A stretch of 64,000 bases of DNA from Siderastrea siderea (taxonomy: Eukaryota; Cnidaria; Anthozoa; Scleractinia; Rhizangiidae), in contig OZ034968.1 of NCBI GenBank assembly GCA_964030785.1, positions 35,603,186 to 35,667,185 on the forward strand, given 5' to 3'. Numbering within the stretch: the stretch's first letter is position 1; each line of letters starts with the position of its first letter. The position numbers and the translations under genes are program-made. The notes under the pieces were generated by a model that was not told the origin of the DNA, ran no database searches, and saw only the letters and a list, made by a program, of their open reading frames with translations. This document shows positions 61,768 through 64,000 of the stretch, one piece after another.

Positions 61768-63228
61768 TAAATCATAGTTCTGAATGAAAGAAAGAACAAA
61801 TAAGTCAAGTTCTACCAATCTCCTAAAAGTTATACGTGTTTGCTTTTTTAAAATGGACGATGACTTGCGACATCGAAAATCCTAGCATTTGGGGCTCAAA
61901 TAGGCTGTAAATTACTCTGAACAAATGATTAGACTTATTTTTTTTCTCACATAGTTTATTCGACAAGATAAAGACGTCCTTAACAAAATCTCAGCCTGGG
62001 TATGTTCTTAGCATGTTCTTAAAATTTTGGCCAATCCCAGCCTCGACGTTCTTATAAAAAAGGTTCTTATATATAAAAAAAAGAGTGTATCATCTGTAGA
62101 CCAGAGTCACCGTTAATGTAAAATCCGCGCCTGTCTTAAAGTTTCTTGAAATGTCAATCTTTTCGTTGGCTACGGAATGGCCGCGTAACATTTGCGTTAC
62201 CAATAAGACGCAACTGCGGATGTGCCCCGACACCCCTGCGGTACTGGCTTCCCATGATAGTTTGGATGTTTGAACTGAACCGATGTCGATTTTCATTGCA
62301 TTTGCAATACGTAAATATTTATAAATCATTTGTTTTATTTTATGAAGAGCTTCAGGGAAGCTAGCTCTTTAGGACTGTACAGAATATTGTTTTACAGGGA
62401 ATTCTGTAATTTATGGGCTTCCTTTCAAACGCCCAATTTTAATTCCTTTCGCTTTTCTTTGTCAAATATATTAGATATTTCAGTGTGAACAGTAGCATGG
62501 TAATAAACTTCAAAGACCACAGACTTGTTTTTCTTTCCACTTTATAATTGCCATTGTTTGTCAGCGGTGTTTCCTCCCCGATATGAAGAATGGATGGTTT
62601 GCAACTAAAAGGAGGTAACGAAACCTTTTGTTTGTGACCTCTAACAAGGCCAGTAATGTGCAAAGCAAGGAAAGAGGTGCCTATTGTAAATGTCTTGAAT
62701 GATGTTTTCATCATTCTTGTCCGTATTTTCATGTTAAAAAGAAGACTTGCCTTGCATTGACTGATTTTTTTCAAATTAAATAATCGCGAATTGAGGTACT
62801 TATCTGTAAAACCAGAAGCTGTTTGTTCAAAGCGTTTTGTACCAAAACTTTTAAAACTGTATGGTTAAATTTGACGGGTGAAATGACAAGAACTTCTTTG
62901 AAAAATCCCCGACATTTCCCACAGTTTTTCTTGAGTTTGTCCGGGCAATAGACGCAAAGGAAATGAAATCTGATAATAATTCCAACACTGCCAGTACAGC
63001 TCTCTAGCGGCCTAGCGGGGTTTTTTGGTATGGTTTCTCGGAAGGTTTTACAAATTAAACCTATCAAAAGAGATTTCCAGCAGCAGCAGCAACAACAAAA
63101 CTTTATTTATCTACTCTCTATCGTAAGTACTGATATTTTTACCTTAACTCTATTAAATGCCATGTGCCATGTCCGTTCTAAGTTCCCTGGAGAGATTTTT
63201 CCAGAGAATAGAACCAATAGCATGAACG

Positions 63229-63383
63229 ATGAGGCCCCAATAGGGGTTATGGGGATACGGGATATTTGCGGAAAAAATTATAGGCATACGGGATACGAGA
63301 CTGCACAATTAAGGGGATATGGGATAGTTCAAGAAAAAGTGAAAGGGATACAGGATACCGGGACCCCCCGTACTGGGGCCTCA
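63229..63383. mobile_element. Small MITE with GAGGCCCCA inverted ends
   Basis: GAGGCCCCAATAGGGG at the left and CCCCCGTACTGGGGCCTC at the right are near-complementary. Inside, GGGATAYGGGATA-like words repeat. Confidence 0.6.
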
Positions 63384-64000
63384 ACGGTGGAATAGATGCA
63401 TTTCGACCGGACAAAAACAAGTAATTTGGAACGAACAGTTCTTTTGTTTGCTTATGTGTTTGTTTCTCGTAGTCTCTGCCAATATATATGACCCAGATAC
63501 CAAATGTAATAGCAGACATGACAACAAAAACGTTGCACTTATCCTATCAATCAGGGAATTACTAAGGTCACCCACTAACAATAGCTAGACTGGGGTATCA
63601 AGATGTGAGGGAAGAATACACCCCACGCAGCTGGGAGCAGCCGCAGCTCCAGGGGCGTGGAATGCGTTAATCACCGGGGAAAGGCGTGGTAACATTTGTT
63701 TTGTCCAGAACCTACGCGAACTATGGTCCGAGGGTTCCGGGCGAGCGAGGTATGAAAATAGAGACAATGTGAGAGTGTACAATCGGCTTCAGCTTAAAGT
63801 TTGCGCGAGAGTTTTATTCCTCGAGCGTTGTGTCATTTCCACTCGTAAAACGGCCTTCAAGCAAAAAAAAAAAAAAAAAAACGTCCTGAAAGGTGACGAA
63901 CTGGAATTTGCTTGAAATTTCTGCTATACTCTTAGAGAAACGTGATCTGGACGCCGCCTTCCCCAAAACCCTCTCAGTTAGATTTACATCCTCAAGCGCG

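Larger units (their letters stand above)
60656..64000. other. 3' flank of STK33 and intergenic DNA
   Basis: No gene was recognised to the right edge. It contains a nested palindromic element (61258-61767), a GTTCTTA-repetitive stretch near 62000-62070, a LINE-like AACTTTATTTATCTACTC word near 63103 and a small MITE (63229-63383). An A-run of about 18 lies near 63860. No clear AATAAA was found close to the STK33 stop. Confidence 0.55.

Noticed and set aside
63030..63395. 121-residue plus-strand frame
   Set aside because: Its second half is the GGGATAC-repeat MITE and its first half contains a LINE-like tail.

Overview
This window is animal nuclear DNA, most likely from an anthozoan and probably a stony coral. 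It is AT-rich. Short coding exons sit in small GT-AG introns, and the introns are packed with foldback DNA transposons, tRNA-derived SINEs, CR1/L2-like LINE tails and a Penelope-like retroelement. The coral assignment rests on repeat types and moderate divergence from human proteins; no species marker is present.

Three protein-coding genes were reconstructed exon by exon by following reading phase across splice sites. (1) 531-18692, minus strand: carnitine O-palmitoyltransferase 1 (CPT1), 22 exons giving about 596 residues, from the true N-terminus through the catalytic His. The last ~175 residues lie beyond the left edge. (2) 22776-39583, plus strand: CNOT2, the NOT2 subunit of the CCR4-NOT deadenylase complex, 21 exons, complete at the C-terminus and uncertain at the extreme 5' end. 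(3) 45164-60655, plus strand: serine/threonine kinase STK33, 13 exons, complete, 449 residues. CPT1 and CNOT2 diverge from the 18.7-22.8 kb interval; CNOT2 and STK33 are co-directional and separated by 5.6 kb. The three genes share no pathway: mitochondrial fatty-acid import, mRNA turnover and a CaMK-group kinase.

Mobile DNA fills much of the rest. Intron 3 of CPT1 holds a Penelope-like element (RT plus GIY-YIG, one frameshift) that abuts the exon 3 splice donor and is in frame with it. Its 3' flank carries a hammerhead-ribozyme-like motif. STK33 intron 8 holds a ~3 kb inverted-repeat element containing an array of six 71-nt tRNA-like units, four in one orientation and two in the other. STK33 intron 4 holds a tandem duplication of a LINE 3' end. 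Foldback elements lie at 5.05-6.65, 25.05-25.22, 31.67-32.64, 35.0-35.2, 37.3-37.6, 38.5-38.9, 47.9-48.1 and 61.26-61.77 kb. PiggyBac-like MITEs with TTAA/CCC ends recur at 1.05, 26.9, 34.2, 48.1-49.2 and 59.3 kb.

No bacterial, viral, CRISPR or operon-like system was found. The most unusual items are the retroelement-gene junction in CPT1, the ribozyme-like motifs and the palindromic tRNA-like array.
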